From contig CBDCFF010000007.1 of NCBI GenBank assembly GCA_965216225.1, positions 1-53,445 on the forward strand: DNA of 53,445 nucleotides, in the 5' to 3' direction. Origin of the DNA: 3107 sp965216225 (GTDB lineage: Bacteria; Pseudomonadota; Alphaproteobacteria; Rhodobacterales; Rhodobacteraceae). The notes beneath the pieces were generated by a model that worked only from the letters and a program-made list of their open reading frames with translations, did not search any database and had not been told where the DNA came from. A program made the translations under genes and the position numbers. Shown here piece after piece: positions 25,881-35,399 of the stretch (position 1 is its first letter; each line of letters starts with the position of its first letter).

Positions 25881-27842
25881 TCAGCCCCGCCCGCGCCGGT
25901 TTTTTGCATATGTTATCCCGCTTACCAGCGCATCGAAGCGTTCCCGTTCCGTCCGGTCCATGGGCGCACCATTGTCGCCATAGTCATAGGCCACGGCGTC
26001 CTCTGTCTCGCAACGTTCCGCCCGGTTGCGCGCCTCCGCCGCCTGACCCACACGCCAGGTCAGCCCTTCATCCGCAATGCCGGACAGATCCTGCCTGGCA
26101 TCCTCGATCTCTCGTCTGATCCCCCGCCGGGTCTCCAGCTTTGCCAGTTCCTCCGCCACGCACAGGACGGCCGTCTCATCGTTTCCGGGCGCGCGGATTG
26201 TCGGGGCCAGCATGACATGGCCGGTGCTGAACAGGTTTTCAAGGGACCGGGCGCCGATGTCCCTTTCAATCCGCGCCCGCAAATCATCCGGCGACGCGCC
26301 GGGATTGCGCAGGATGAGATCACGGAGGCTCCGGTGATCGTCCGAAAGGATTTCCAGCCGCTCCAGCTCACTTTCGAATCGCTCGATGATCCCCGGATGC
26401 AGGATCAGCGTGGCGAGGATGACCGACTCTCTCAAATGCTCCTCGACGACGCCTGCGCCCGACGCCAGCATGGATGCCTTGGTGCCGGGCAACGGCGCCA
26501 GGGGGGCGGCCTGCCGCCATTTCGACCCGGAGCCGCGCCCGCGCCGGGCGGGGCCCTGCCTGAACAGCTCCCAGCGCAGGCGTCTGATCTCTTCGCCATA
26601 ATGGTTGCGGACCGAGGGGTCGGAAATACGCCCGATCGCCTCTCGCAACGCCTTGTCCAGCGCCGCCTTGCGTTCCGGGCTGTCGAATACCTTGCCCTCC
26701 GTCTCTCGCCGCCACAGCAGACTGACCATCGGTTGCGCGCCATCCACGATCTTCTGCATCGCCTCGCGGCCGCGCGCCCTGATCAGATCGTCCGGGTCCT
26801 GACCCTCCGGCATCAGGGCAAAGCGCAGGGATTTGCCGGCCTCCAGCATCGGCAGGGCCAGATCAATCAACCGCATCGCGGCCCCCAGTCCCGCCTTGTC
26901 ACCATCGAGCGCGATCACCGGCTCCGGCGCGATACGCCACAGAAGTTGCAGTTGGTCGCCGGTGATCGCCGTGCCCAGCGGCGCGACTGTCGCGCCGAAC
27001 CCGGCCTCGACCAGCGCGATCACATCCATGTAACCTTCGGCGACGATCAGGGGCCGGCCCTCCCTGCCCGCCGCCTCTCTCGCCGGGCCGTGGTTATACA
27101 GGCACCGCCCCTTGTCGAAGAGCGTCGTTTCCGGCGAGTTCAGATATTTGGCCCGCGCATTCGGGTCCAGTGCCCGACCGCCCAGCGCAATCGCCCGGCC
27201 GCGCGGATCGCGGATCGGGAACATGATCCGTCCCCGGAACCGGTCATAAGGCTCGCCACCATCATCGGGCCGGGCGCAAAGCCCCGCGTCAATGATCGGA
27301 TCGGGGGCCACGCCCTTGCCGGTCAGGTGCCGGTAAAGCCCCTGCCGCGCGTCCGGGGCAAAGCCGATCCCGAACTTTTCCTGCGTCGCCTCCGACATGC
27401 CGCGCCGGGCCAGATAATCCCGCGCCTGCGCCGCCGCGGCTGTCTTCAGTTGCAGCCGGAAATGCTGGACCGCCTGTTCCATCACCTGGGCCAGTTCGGT
27501 GCGACGATCGGCCTTCTTCTGCGCCTCCGGGTCGCGCTCGGGCACCTGCATCCCGGCCTCGCGGGCCAGAATCCCGATGGCTTCCATGAACCCGACATTT
27601 TCCGTCTCGCGCACGAAAGAGACCGCATCGCCCTTGGCGTGGCAGCCGAAGCAGTAATAGAACCCCTTCCGGTCATCGACGTGAAATGACGCTGTCTTTT
27701 CCTGATGAAACGGGCACGGCGCCCACATGTCGCCCTTGCCCTGTCTGGACTTGCGCGCGTCCCACACGACCTTGCGCCCCACGATCCGCGAGAGGCTGGT
27801 GCGGGTGCGCAGTTCATCAAGAAATCCGGGGGGCAGACTCAT
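25881..27842 (-). CDS. dnaG: DNA primase
   Basis: Protein of 653 residues that makes RNA primers at the replication fork. The N-terminal zinc-binding domain has CPFHQEKTASFHV and YYCFGCHAKGDA. The catalytic core includes EKFGIGFAPD, FRGRIMFPIRDPRG and KYLNSPET; the TOPRIM residues are in VAEGYMDVIAL and ALDGDKAG. The C-terminal helicase-binding region is present but divergent. It is 108 bp upstream of rpoD and downstream of the sarcosine oxidase genes on the same strand. Confidence 0.97.
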   Translation of the reverse strand: MSLPPGFLDELRTRTSLSRIVGRKVVWDARKSRQGKGDMWAPCPFHQEKTASFHVDDRKGFYYCFGCHAKGDAVSFVRETENVGFMEAIGILAREAGMQVPERDPEAQKKADRRTELAQVMEQAVQHFRLQLKTAAAAQARDYLARRGMSEATQEKFGIGFAPDARQGLYRHLTGKGVAPDPIIDAGLCARPDDGGEPYDRFRGRIMFPIRDPRGRAIALGGRALDPNARAKYLNSPETTLFDKGRCLYNHGPAREAAGREGRPLIVAEGYMDVIALVEAGFGATVAPLGTAITGDQLQLLWRIAPEPVIALDGDKAGLGAAMRLIDLALPMLEAGKSLRFALMPEGQDPDDLIRARGREAMQKIVDGAQPMVSLLWRRETEGKVFDSPERKAALDKALREAIGRISDPSVRNHYGEEIRRLRWELFRQGPARRGRGSGSKWRQAAPLAPLPGTKASMLASGAGVVEEHLRESVILATLILHPGIIERFESELERLEILSDDHRSLRDLILRNPGASPDDLRARIERDIGARSLENLFSTGHVMLAPTIRAPGNDETAVLCVAEELAKLETRRGIRREIEDARQDLSGIADEGLTWRVGQAAEARNRAERCETEDAVAYDYGDNGAPMDRTERERFDALVSGITYAKNRRGRG

Positions 27843-27929
27843 GTGCGCAGTATCGCCTTTCAGTCGCCGCTCATCAAGCCCTGCCGGGCTTTCTTCGCGA
27901 AAAGGTCCGTCAGTCAGCGCCGATGCGCA

Positions 27930-28496
27930 TCACCGGGGGGCGGATCGGGGGGCGGATCGGGCGGCCACCGAACGCATCGCCGTTTCCAGATCATGCACCG
28001 CCGTGCGCGCGAAACTCCGCATCACCATGATGTCGAACCGCCCCGCCCCGGTTTTCGTCACCGACGCCATCATGTGCCGCAATTCCGTCCGCGCCGTATG
28101 CCCGCGCCTGAAGACCGGGGGGCGGAAATCCAGAGGGCACAGGCGCGACAGGACATCTTCCGCGCCCGCGCCTTCCAGCCGCATCACCGCCCAGGCATCG
28201 GATTGATCCGCAAGCGCCGCGTGATCGCCCAGCGCGACGGGTGCCTCCGGGCCCAGAACAAAGACCTGCCCGCGCCCCATCCAGACAACCCGCGCGCCCT
28301 CCCTGCCTGTCGCCCGGCCGGGGTCCGGCAACGCCATGCCCAGAGCTTTCTTCAAACCCGCCGACACCGCCCTGCTTTGCCCGTTGAAAGGCGCGACCGA
28401 CGTGATCCGCTCCGGCGCGACCCCGGTCAGGGTCATTGCGCCGATGGTCAGGGGCAACAGCCCCGCGCAGGGCGGTTTCGCAATCAGTTCAGCCAC
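27930..28496 (-). CDS. soxG: sarcosine oxidase subunit gamma
   Basis: Protein of 188 residues, the gamma subunit of heterotetrameric sarcosine oxidase. Family features: ALADQSDAWAVMRLEGAGAE and VLSRLCPLDFRP, with a GcvT-like C-terminal part (FDIMVMRSFARTAVHDLE). The last residues (ARSAPRSAPR) come from a 12-bp duplication (27935-27958) and look like a recent C-terminal extension. It overlaps soxA by 8 bp and is the last gene of the soxBDAG unit. Confidence 0.88.
   Translation of the reverse strand: MAELIAKPPCAGLLPLTIGAMTLTGVAPERITSVAPFNGQSRAVSAGLKKALGMALPDPGRATGREGARVVWMGRGQVFVLGPEAPVALGDHAALADQSDAWAVMRLEGAGAEDVLSRLCPLDFRPPVFRRGHTARTELRHMMASVTKTGAGRFDIMVMRSFARTAVHDLETAMRSVAARSAPRSAPR
27935..27958. 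repeat. 12-bp direct duplication at the soxG 3' end
   Basis: GGGGGGCGGATC occurs twice in tandem, followed by a partial copy. It encodes the SAPR repeat at the C-terminus of SoxG. Confidence 0.8.
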
Positions 28497-31422
28497 GGGC
28501 TCTCTCCCCTTTCGGGTCCAGAAACACCGGATGCGTCACTTCACACGGCGTGCGAACGCCCCGTGCATGATCAACCATTTCAACCTGCTCCCCATGCCGC
28601 GCCCTGCCGTTTTTCAGGAAGCCCAGGCCAAGGTCGGACCTGAAAACCGGCGAATGACAGGCGGAGGTCACATAGCCCTGATCATTCCTGCTGACCGCCC
28701 GATCCCCGGCCCTGAACAGATGCGCGCCCGCCGTTACGCGCCCGTCGGGCTGCACCGGGCGCAGGCCCACCATTTGTTCGCGATGCGCGCCTGCCAGCCC
28801 CGGACGTGCGGCGGCTGTCTTGCCGATGCAGTCCTTGCCGGCAGACACCATGCCCGCCATGCCGATGTCAAAGGCGGTCACGCGGCCATGGATTTCGGCA
28901 TGGGTGACGAACCCTTTTTCGATCCTCAGCACGTTCAGCGCCTCCATCCCGCAGGCCCCGCCGCCCATGGTCTCTGCCCGCGCCACCAGATCGCGGAACA
29001 ACGCTTCGCCGTAACGGCTCGGCAAGGCGATCTCATAGCCATGCTCGCCAGAGAAGGAGATGCGGAAGAGCCGCCCCTTCACACCCGAGGCGCTTGCCTC
29101 TGCGCAGGACATGAACGGCCATGTTTCATTGTCGATCGGCGTATCGAGGAGCGTGTTCAGAAGGGCGCGCGCCGCAGGCCCCGCCACCGCGAACTGCGCC
29201 CATTGCTCGGTGACGGAGACGAACCGCACATCCATGTCCGGGCGCAGGCACTGATGCACGAACTCCAGATGTCGCATCACCTGTCCGGCGGCGGCGGTCG
29301 TGGTCGTCATCACATAGTGAGTGTCCCCCAGCCGCGCCGAGGTGCCGTCATCCATCACATGCCCGTCTTCGCGCAGCATCAGCCCATAACGCACCCGGCC
29401 CACCTTCAGGGTCGAAAAGGTGTTCGCATAGACGAAATCCAGAAACGCGCCCGCATCCGGGCCCTGAATGTCGATCTTGCCAAGGGTCGAGACATCGGTC
29501 ACGCCCACATGTTCGCGCACCATCATGACCTCCCGGTCACAGCTTTCCCGCCAGGTCCTTTCACCGGGTTTCGGGAAATAGCCGGGGCGATACCACAGGC
29601 CGGCCTCGATCATCGGGGCGCCCCGGTCAACGGTCGGCAGGTGCGAAGTGACAAGGCGTTCGGGCGCGAATCCCTTGCCCGCGCCGCCTGCCCCCAGGGT
29701 CGAAATGGCGATCGGCACGAAGGGCGGGCGGAAGGTCGTGGTGCCGGTCTCGGGGATGCCGCGCCCGGTCGCAGCCGCCAGCACGGCCAAGGCAGCCACA
29801 TTGGAGTTCTTGCCCTGATCGGTCGCCATGCCCTGCGTGGTATAGCGCTTCATGTGCTCCACCGAGCGGTAGTTCTCGACCGCCGCCTGTCTTACATCCC
29901 CGGTGGTCACATCGTTCTGAAAATCGAGCCAGGCGCGACCCTTGCCCCTCACCTCCCAGAGCGGGATGAGGCTGTAGCCCCCGTCCTCGGCCTTGGGAAG
30001 CCGGATGGAAGGCGTTTCCAGCCCCAGCGCATCCAGCGCCTTTCCGGCCCGGTAGAGCCCGGATTTCAATGCGCCCCTGGTCGAAAACACCCCCGCAGCG
30101 GCCCCGGCCACATCCAGCCCCGGCACCGCGCCGGGCTGCGGCACGAAGGCGCTGATCGTGTCATTCCAGATCGGGCGGCCGCCCATGTGGCAGGTCAGGT
30201 GCAGGGTCGGATTCCAGCCCCCCGACACGGCAAGGCAATCGGCCACGATTCTTTCGCTGCCCCGCGCCGTGCGGACAGTGACGCCGGACAGACCCGCCCG
30301 CCCTTTTGTATCGACAACCTCTGCCCCGGACAGCACGCGAAAGTCGCCCTGCACGTCCATGTCGGGGCGACTGTCGATCAGCGCCGCGACCTCGACGCCC
30401 GCGGCTGTCAGGTCATGCGCCGTTCGATGCGCATCATCGTTGTTTCCGAACACCGCGATGCGCTTGCCCGGCGCCACGCCCCAGCGGTTCAGATAGCTGC
30501 GCACGGCGCTGGCGGTCATCACCCCCGGACGGTCGTTGCCGGGAAAGGCGACCGGCCGTTCCAGCGCCCCGGCGCAGAGGATTGCGCGCTTCGTCACGAT
30601 CCGCCAGAAACATTCCAGCGGCGCGTCCGGATGCGGGTTCGCAAGATGGCCCGAGACCCGTTCGACCGCGCCATATGTACCCTGATCATAGGCGCCGGTC
30701 ACGCTGGTGCGCCGCATCAGGCGGACATTGCCCATCGCTTCCAGCCGGGCAATCGCCTCATTCACCCAGACGTGGCCGGGCTTGCCGCCCAGTTCATGGG
30801 TTTCGGACAGAAGACGCCCGCCGAACCGGCTGTCTTCCTCCGCCAGGATCACATCCGCGCCCGCCAGTGCCGCCGCCAGCGCCGCTATCAGACCGGCGGG
30901 ACCGGACCCGATCACCAGCACATCGCAAAAGGCATGGGCCTTTTCGCCGAACGTGGTGTCGGCCTCGCCGGACAGCGCCCCCAGCCCCGCCGCCCGGCGG
31001 ATGAGCGGTTCATAAAGCCTTTCCCAGAAGGATTTCGGCCACATGAAGGTCTTGTAATAGAACCCGGTGCTCAGAAAGCGCGAGGCCAGATCGTTCACTG
31101 CCATTGCATCGACCGAAAGCGAGGGCCAGCGGTTCTGGCTCTGTGCTTCCAGGCCGTTGTAAACCTCCTGCACGGTGGCGCGGACATTCGGGGTCTGCGC
31201 CCCGCCCCTGCCAATGGTCATCAGCGCGTTCGGCTCCTCCGAACCGGCGGTCAGAATGCCGCGCGGGCGGTGATACTTGAAACTGCGGCCCGTCAGCCGG
31301 ATGTCGCCGGCAAGCAGGGCAGAGGCGATGGTGTCGCCCCCGAACCCCGGAACCTCTCGCCCGTCGAAACGAAAGCTGACCGGCGCATCCCGATCAATCA
31401 GCCCCCTGCCGTCGATCCTCAT
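28489..31422 (-). CDS. soxA: sarcosine oxidase subunit alpha
   Basis: Protein of 977 residues. The heterotetrameric enzyme oxidatively demethylates sarcosine to glycine and passes the one-carbon unit to tetrahydrofolate. Domain order: an N-terminal ferredoxin-like domain without cluster cysteines (GDTIASALLAGDIRLTGRSF), an NAD-binding domain (LVIGSGPAGLIAALAAALAG, about residue 170), a second dinucleotide fold (PGKRIAVFGNNDDAHRTAHD), and a C-terminal GcvT-type folate-binding domain (from about residue 600, VTDVSTLGKIDIQGPDA). ATG 31422 overlaps the soxD stop by 4 bp; the longer open frame to 31884 is spurious. Confidence 0.95.
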   Translation of the reverse strand: MRIDGRGLIDRDAPVSFRFDGREVPGFGGDTIASALLAGDIRLTGRSFKYHRPRGILTAGSEEPNALMTIGRGGAQTPNVRATVQEVYNGLEAQSQNRWPSLSVDAMAVNDLASRFLSTGFYYKTFMWPKSFWERLYEPLIRRAAGLGALSGEADTTFGEKAHAFCDVLVIGSGPAGLIAALAAALAGADVILAEEDSRFGGRLLSETHELGGKPGHVWVNEAIARLEAMGNVRLMRRTSVTGAYDQGTYGAVERVSGHLANPHPDAPLECFWRIVTKRAILCAGALERPVAFPGNDRPGVMTASAVRSYLNRWGVAPGKRIAVFGNNDDAHRTAHDLTAAGVEVAALIDSRPDMDVQGDFRVLSGAEVVDTKGRAGLSGVTVRTARGSERIVADCLAVSGGWNPTLHLTCHMGGRPIWNDTISAFVPQPGAVPGLDVAGAAAGVFSTRGALKSGLYRAGKALDALGLETPSIRLPKAEDGGYSLIPLWEVRGKGRAWLDFQNDVTTGDVRQAAVENYRSVEHMKRYTTQGMATDQGKNSNVAALAVLAAATGRGIPETGTTTFRPPFVPIAISTLGAGGAGKGFAPERLVTSHLPTVDRGAPMIEAGLWYRPGYFPKPGERTWRESCDREVMMVREHVGVTDVSTLGKIDIQGPDAGAFLDFVYANTFSTLKVGRVRYGLMLREDGHVMDDGTSARLGDTHYVMTTTTAAAGQVMRHLEFVHQCLRPDMDVRFVSVTEQWAQFAVAGPAARALLNTLLDTPIDNETWPFMSCAEASASGVKGRLFRISFSGEHGYEIALPSRYGEALFRDLVARAETMGGGACGMEALNVLRIEKGFVTHAEIHGRVTAFDIGMAGMVSAGKDCIGKTAAARPGLAGAHREQMVGLRPVQPDGRVTAGAHLFRAGDRAVSRNDQGYVTSACHSPVFRSDLGLGFLKNGRARHGEQVEMVDHARGVRTPCEVTHPVFLDPKGERARG

Positions 31423-31694
31423 GCTCCGCGCCCCCGTTTCACATCCGCCGCAAGGGCGGTTTCCAGCACCTCGTGGGTGACGGTGTCGCGGGTGACGACC
31501 AGCCAAGCAGAGCAGCCGGTTTCGTGATGCCACAGGTCGCGCGTGACGCCCGCCGGGTTGTCGCGGTTGTGAATGTAGTCGTCCCATGCGGCCGCGCCCG
31601 CATCGGGCGCGGGCCGGTTCAGCGCCACGGCGTCGCCGGCACAGTGGAATTCCCGCCTGTCGCGTTCCCCGCAGAGGGGGCATGTGATCCGCAT
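31419..31694 (-). CDS. soxD: sarcosine oxidase subunit delta
   Basis: Protein of 91 residues, the small zinc-binding subunit. The zinc site is visible as CPLCGERDRREFHCAGDA near the N-terminus, with HHETGCSAWLVVTRDT later, the usual fourth ligand region. Length is normal for the family. It lies 12 bp after soxB and overlaps soxA by 4 bp. Confidence 0.94.
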   Translation of the reverse strand: MRITCPLCGERDRREFHCAGDAVALNRPAPDAGAAAWDDYIHNRDNPAGVTRDLWHHETGCSAWLVVTRDTVTHEVLETALAADVKRGRGA

Positions 31695-31706
31695 TCCTGT
31701 CCCTCC

Positions 31707-32960
31707 TCAGTGCAGATTGTGCTGGCTGCCGGCGCCTTCCTCGTCCATCAGGCCAAAGCCGGTGCGGAACCGGTCCAGCCGGAAACGCGCCGCCGGTTCG
31801 TGGTGGTTCCCGGTCGCAATCAGATGAGCGAAGGACCACCCGGACCCCGGCGCCGCCTTGAACCCGCCATAGCACCAGCCGCAATTCAGGAAGAGGCCGC
31901 CGGTATCCGTTTTGTCGATGATGGGCGAGCCGTCGGGCGACATGTCCATGATCCCGCCCCAGCAGCGCAGCACCCTGGCCTTGCCGATCATCGGCATCAG
32001 GGCCATCCCTGCCTCCATCACATGTTCGACCCGCGGCAGGTTGCCCCGTTGCGCGTAAGAGGCGTACATGTCCAGATCGCCGCCAAACACCAGGCCACCC
32101 TTGTCGGACTGGCTGATATAAAAGTGCCCCATGCCGAAACTGACGACATGGTGGAGGACGGGCTTCAGCCCTTCGGTCACGAAAGCCTGCAACACATGGC
32201 TTTCGATCGGCAAACGCATCCCGGCCATGGCGGCCACCTGACCGGACCGGCCGGCAACGGCGATCCCGACCTTTCCGGCCCGGATCGGCCCTCTGGACGT
32301 GCGGACACCGCGCACCTGCCCGTTTTCAATGTCGATGCCGGTGACTTCGCAATTCTGGATAATATCGACGCCGCGCCGGTCGGCCCCGCGGGCATACCCC
32401 CAGGCGACCGCGTCGTGGCGCGCGGTCCCGGCCCGGCGCTGCAACACGCCGCCATGGATCGGAAAGCGGGCAGTGTCGAAATCGAGAAAGGGCAGCAGGC
32501 GCCGCACCCCGTCACGATCCAGAAGTTCCGCGTCATCGCCCTGATTGATGATCGCATTGGCGCGGCGCACAGAGGCATCGCGCTGGCCATCGGAATGAAA
32601 CAGCCCGATCTGCCCGCGCTGGGACAGCATGGTGTTGAAGTTCAGATCCTGCTCCATCCCCTCCCACAATCTGAGGGAATGGGAATAGAACTCCGAATTT
32701 CCGGGAAGAAAGTAGTTCGCGCGCACGATCGTCGTGTTGCGCCCGACATTGCCGCCGCCGATATGGCCCTTCTCCAGCACCGCGACATTGGTGATGCCGT
32801 GGTTCTTCGCCAGGTAATAGGCCGTCGCAAGCCCGTGCCCGCCACCGCCGATGATCACGGCATCGTATTCGGGGGCCGGGTCCGGGCTTCGCCAGTGGGG
32901 CGTCCAGCCCCGGTTGCCGGTCAGCCCCTGTCCGAGGATTTGCCAGGCTGAGAACCGCAT
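31707..32960 (-). CDS. soxB: sarcosine oxidase subunit beta
   Basis: Protein of 417 residues, the FAD/FMN-carrying catalytic subunit. The dinucleotide-binding motif is AVIIGGGGHGLATAYYLAKN (about residues 34-53). Other family blocks: GNVGRNTTIVRANYF with the flavin-linking histidine region, FGMGHFYISQSDKGGLVFGG, and NCGWCYGGFKAAPGSG near the end. ATG 32960 is preferred because known SoxB proteins begin MRFSAW; an ATG two codons earlier is in the same frame. It is the first gene of soxBDAG and follows glutamate dehydrogenase by 145 bp. No glyA, folD or purU is adjacent. Confidence 0.95.
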   Translation of the reverse strand: MRFSAWQILGQGLTGNRGWTPHWRSPDPAPEYDAVIIGGGGHGLATAYYLAKNHGITNVAVLEKGHIGGGNVGRNTTIVRANYFLPGNSEFYSHSLRLWEGMEQDLNFNTMLSQRGQIGLFHSDGQRDASVRRANAIINQGDDAELLDRDGVRRLLPFLDFDTARFPIHGGVLQRRAGTARHDAVAWGYARGADRRGVDIIQNCEVTGIDIENGQVRGVRTSRGPIRAGKVGIAVAGRSGQVAAMAGMRLPIESHVLQAFVTEGLKPVLHHVVSFGMGHFYISQSDKGGLVFGGDLDMYASYAQRGNLPRVEHVMEAGMALMPMIGKARVLRCWGGIMDMSPDGSPIIDKTDTGGLFLNCGWCYGGFKAAPGSGWSFAHLIATGNHHEPAARFRLDRFRTGFGLMDEEGAGSQHNLH

Positions 32961-33105
32961 GTGCATGTTTCCCGAAAATCAACGAAGCGCAGGGGGATGC
33001 CTTGCGCATCCGCACGGAAATCCCGGACGGGCAGGACAGGCGGAACGTATCCTCCGGCCGGATTGCGCCAATGAATGTCCGCCGCAATTCACGTTCAGAC
33101 CCGGA

Positions 33106-34533
33106 TCACAGACCCTTGGCACGGTAACTGTCGGCCACCTTGCCGATCGAGACCAGATATGCCGCCGTCCGCAAATCCTCGACATCATCCCGGCCATGCC
33201 AGATGTCGCGCATGGACTGATAGGCAATCCGCATCGTGTCATCAAGGCCGGAGCGCACCAGTTCCAGTTCGCCGGCGCCACGTAGATACTGGGCCCGGAA
33301 CAGGTCGCTGAGCTTGCCCAACCCCTTTTCCTCGATCAGACGCTCCAACTCGCCGATGATCAGTTGGGCGCGCGCCTCTTCCGACCGGCGCTGCATCCGG
33401 CCAAAGCGGATATGGCTGAGGTTCTTGACCCATTCGAAATAGGATACGGTCACACCGCCCGCGTTGGCATACATGTCCGGGATGATCACGGTGCCCTTTT
33501 TGCGCAGAACCTCGTCCGCGCCCGCCGTCACCGGGCCGTTCGCCGCCTCGATGATCAATGGCACCCTGATCCGGTCGGCATTGGCAAGATTGATGACCCC
33601 CTCCAGCGCCGCAGGCACGAGAATATCGCACTCCTCTTCCAGCAGCGCCGCGCCGTTTTCAACATGGGTCGCATCCGGAAAACCGCTGACGCCGCCATGG
33701 CCGGAAATCCACGAACGCAGGTTCTCTATGTCAATGCCCCCGGCATCGAACACGCCGCCATCATGCTCGATGACGCCGACGATCCGGCAGCCGTCTTCCT
33801 CTTTCAGGAAACTGGCGGCGTGATAGCCCACATTTCCCAGACCCTGCACGATCACCCGCTTGCCGTCCAGCGTTCCGGTCAGCCGGGCCTTTTCAATGCC
33901 CCGCGCATCGCGGAAAAATTCGCGCAGCGCATATTGAACCCCGCGCCCGGTCGCCTCGACCCGGCCCGCGATCCCGCCCGCGTTCAGAGGCTTGCCGGTG
34001 ACGCAGGCCTTGGCGTTGATGTCGGTGGTGTTCATCCGCGCGTACTGATCGGCGATCCAGGCCATCTCGCGCTCTCCGGTGCCCATGTCGGGTGCGGGCA
34101 CGTTCTGCGAGGGATGAATCAGGTCTCTCTTCACCAGTTCATAAGCAAATCTGCGGGTTATCTGCTCCAGCTCATGTTCATTCCAATCCCGGGGATCAAT
34201 ACGAAGGCCGCCTTTGGAGCCTCCGAACGGGGCCTCTACCAGCGCGCATTTGTAGGTCATCAGCGCCGCAAGCGCCTCTACCTCGTTCTGATTGACGGCG
34301 GACGAATACCTGATGCCGCCTTTTACCGGTTCCATATGTTCCGAGTGAACGGAGCGATAGCCGGTGAATGTGTGGATTTCCCCCCGCAGGCGAACCCCGA
34401 AACGAACGGTGTAAGTCGCGTTGCAAACCCTGATCTTTTCTTTCAGACCGGGCGCCAGATCCATAAGCGCCACGGCCCGATTGAACATCAGATCAACAGA
34501 TTCCCTGAAACCGGGTTCGTTTGCTACTGCCAT
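33106..34533 (-). CDS. gdhA: Glu/Leu/Phe/Val dehydrogenase (glutamate dehydrogenase)
   Basis: Protein of 475 residues that interconverts glutamate and 2-oxoglutarate plus ammonia, probably NAD-linked. Substrate-binding lysines are in VKGGIRYSSAVN and KCALVEAPFGGSKGGLR; PAPDMGTGEREMAWIADQY is the catalytic aspartate region. The cofactor fold follows (VIVQGLGNVGYHAASFL). Other blocks are EAANGPVTAGAD and ANAGGVTVSYFEWVKN. It could feed on glycine nitrogen released by the downstream sarcosine pathway, but this is inference. ATG 34533 follows GAAGAGG. Confidence 0.94.
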   Translation of the reverse strand: MAVANEPGFRESVDLMFNRAVALMDLAPGLKEKIRVCNATYTVRFGVRLRGEIHTFTGYRSVHSEHMEPVKGGIRYSSAVNQNEVEALAALMTYKCALVEAPFGGSKGGLRIDPRDWNEHELEQITRRFAYELVKRDLIHPSQNVPAPDMGTGEREMAWIADQYARMNTTDINAKACVTGKPLNAGGIAGRVEATGRGVQYALREFFRDARGIEKARLTGTLDGKRVIVQGLGNVGYHAASFLKEEDGCRIVGVIEHDGGVFDAGGIDIENLRSWISGHGGVSGFPDATHVENGAALLEEECDILVPAALEGVINLANADRIRVPLIIEAANGPVTAGADEVLRKKGTVIIPDMYANAGGVTVSYFEWVKNLSHIRFGRMQRRSEEARAQLIIGELERLIEEKGLGKLSDLFRAQYLRGAGELELVRSGLDDTMRIAYQSMRDIWHGRDDVEDLRTAAYLVSIGKVADSYRAKGL

Positions 34534-34856
34534 TCCTCTTCTCCGTGCTGTGTTTTCCGGGGAATCACCCGGATATTGTTACAGTATCCGATAGTATTGC
34601 ACCTGCCGGGCAATCGCCCGGAAAATTCCGTGGAAACAGGTTAACCGGCGGGTTCCGCCCCTTTGCCCGCATTTGCGACAATGGTCGGGATTTCGCGGCA
34701 TTGTAGCGATATGGCAACGCATTCCGCCCTCTGCGGCGTCTGTCGCACCGGATTTCACGAACGATGCCATAATCTTGCCCGATTCCCCGTGCAACGTGCC
34801 GGAGTTTTGCAGATCGGCACCGGGAACCGGAGGTGCGCCAGGATTCGATTGACCCG
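34534..34856. other. 323-bp divergent intergenic region
   Basis: This holds the divergent control regions of gdhA (minus) and the TadE-like gene (plus). It is AT-richer near 34570-34600 (TTGTTACAGTATCCGATAG), plausible for a promoter, but I cannot assign boxes with confidence. No other gene is seen. Confidence 0.5.
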
Positions 34857-35396
34857 ATGATACAGTTGTTCAGATACGCAGCCGCGCGGTTCGCGCATGA
34901 CCAAAGCGCGAATACCTCGATTGAATTCGTGCTGCTGTTCCCCTCGGTCATCGCGGTCTTTCTGAGCGCGTTCGAAGCCGGGTTCGTGATGATGCGCCAC
35001 ATCACGCTGGATCGCGGCGTCGATCTGGCGGTGCGTCAACTGCGCCTCGGCTTTGTCGCGCCGCTGACCCATGCAGAGGTCAAGACCCGGATCTGCAACA
35101 ATGCGTTTCTGATCCGGGACTGCGAGGATGTCCTGCTGCTGGAGATGCGGCCGGTCAGCACGACGACCTGGCAGCCCCTGAATACCCCGAGCGCCTGCGT
35201 GGACCGGACGGCGGCCATTCAGCCGGTGACGACATTCTCGCCCGGCTCGGCGCAGGAAATGGTCATCATGCGCGCCTGTGTGATCGTCGATCCGTTCTTC
35301 CCGACAACGGGTCTGGGACTGTCGCTGCCACTGGACGCAAGCGGTGGTTACGCGCTCGTGTCCACGACCGCATTCGTGAACGAACCTGCGAGTTGA
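34857..35396 (+). CDS. TadE-like pilus assembly protein
   Basis: Protein of 179 residues. The short N-terminus is followed by the TadE-type pattern: ANTSIEFVLLFPSVIAVFLS and AFEAGFVMMRHITLDRGVD, a glutamate before a single hydrophobic helix as in type IV pilin-like pseudopilins. The remainder is a periplasmic domain with paired cysteines (ICNNAFLIRDCEDV, SACVDR). TadE proteins are minor pseudopilins of Flp pili. ATG 34857 is the family-like start; a GTG at 34833 adjacent to GGAG is an alternative. It is followed 3 bp later by a second TadE-like gene. Confidence 0.75.
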   Translation: MIQLFRYAAARFAHDQSANTSIEFVLLFPSVIAVFLSAFEAGFVMMRHITLDRGVDLAVRQLRLGFVAPLTHAEVKTRICNNAFLIRDCEDVLLLEMRPVSTTTWQPLNTPSACVDRTAAIQPVTTFSPGSAQEMVIMRACVIVDPFFPTTGLGLSLPLDASGGYALVSTTAFVNEPAS

Positions 35397-35399
35397 GTC

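Noticed and set aside
28489..31884. SoxA start at 31884
   Set aside because: The extra 154 codons overlap soxD and soxB in another frame and are arginine-rich; MRIDGRGLID at 31422 fits the family.
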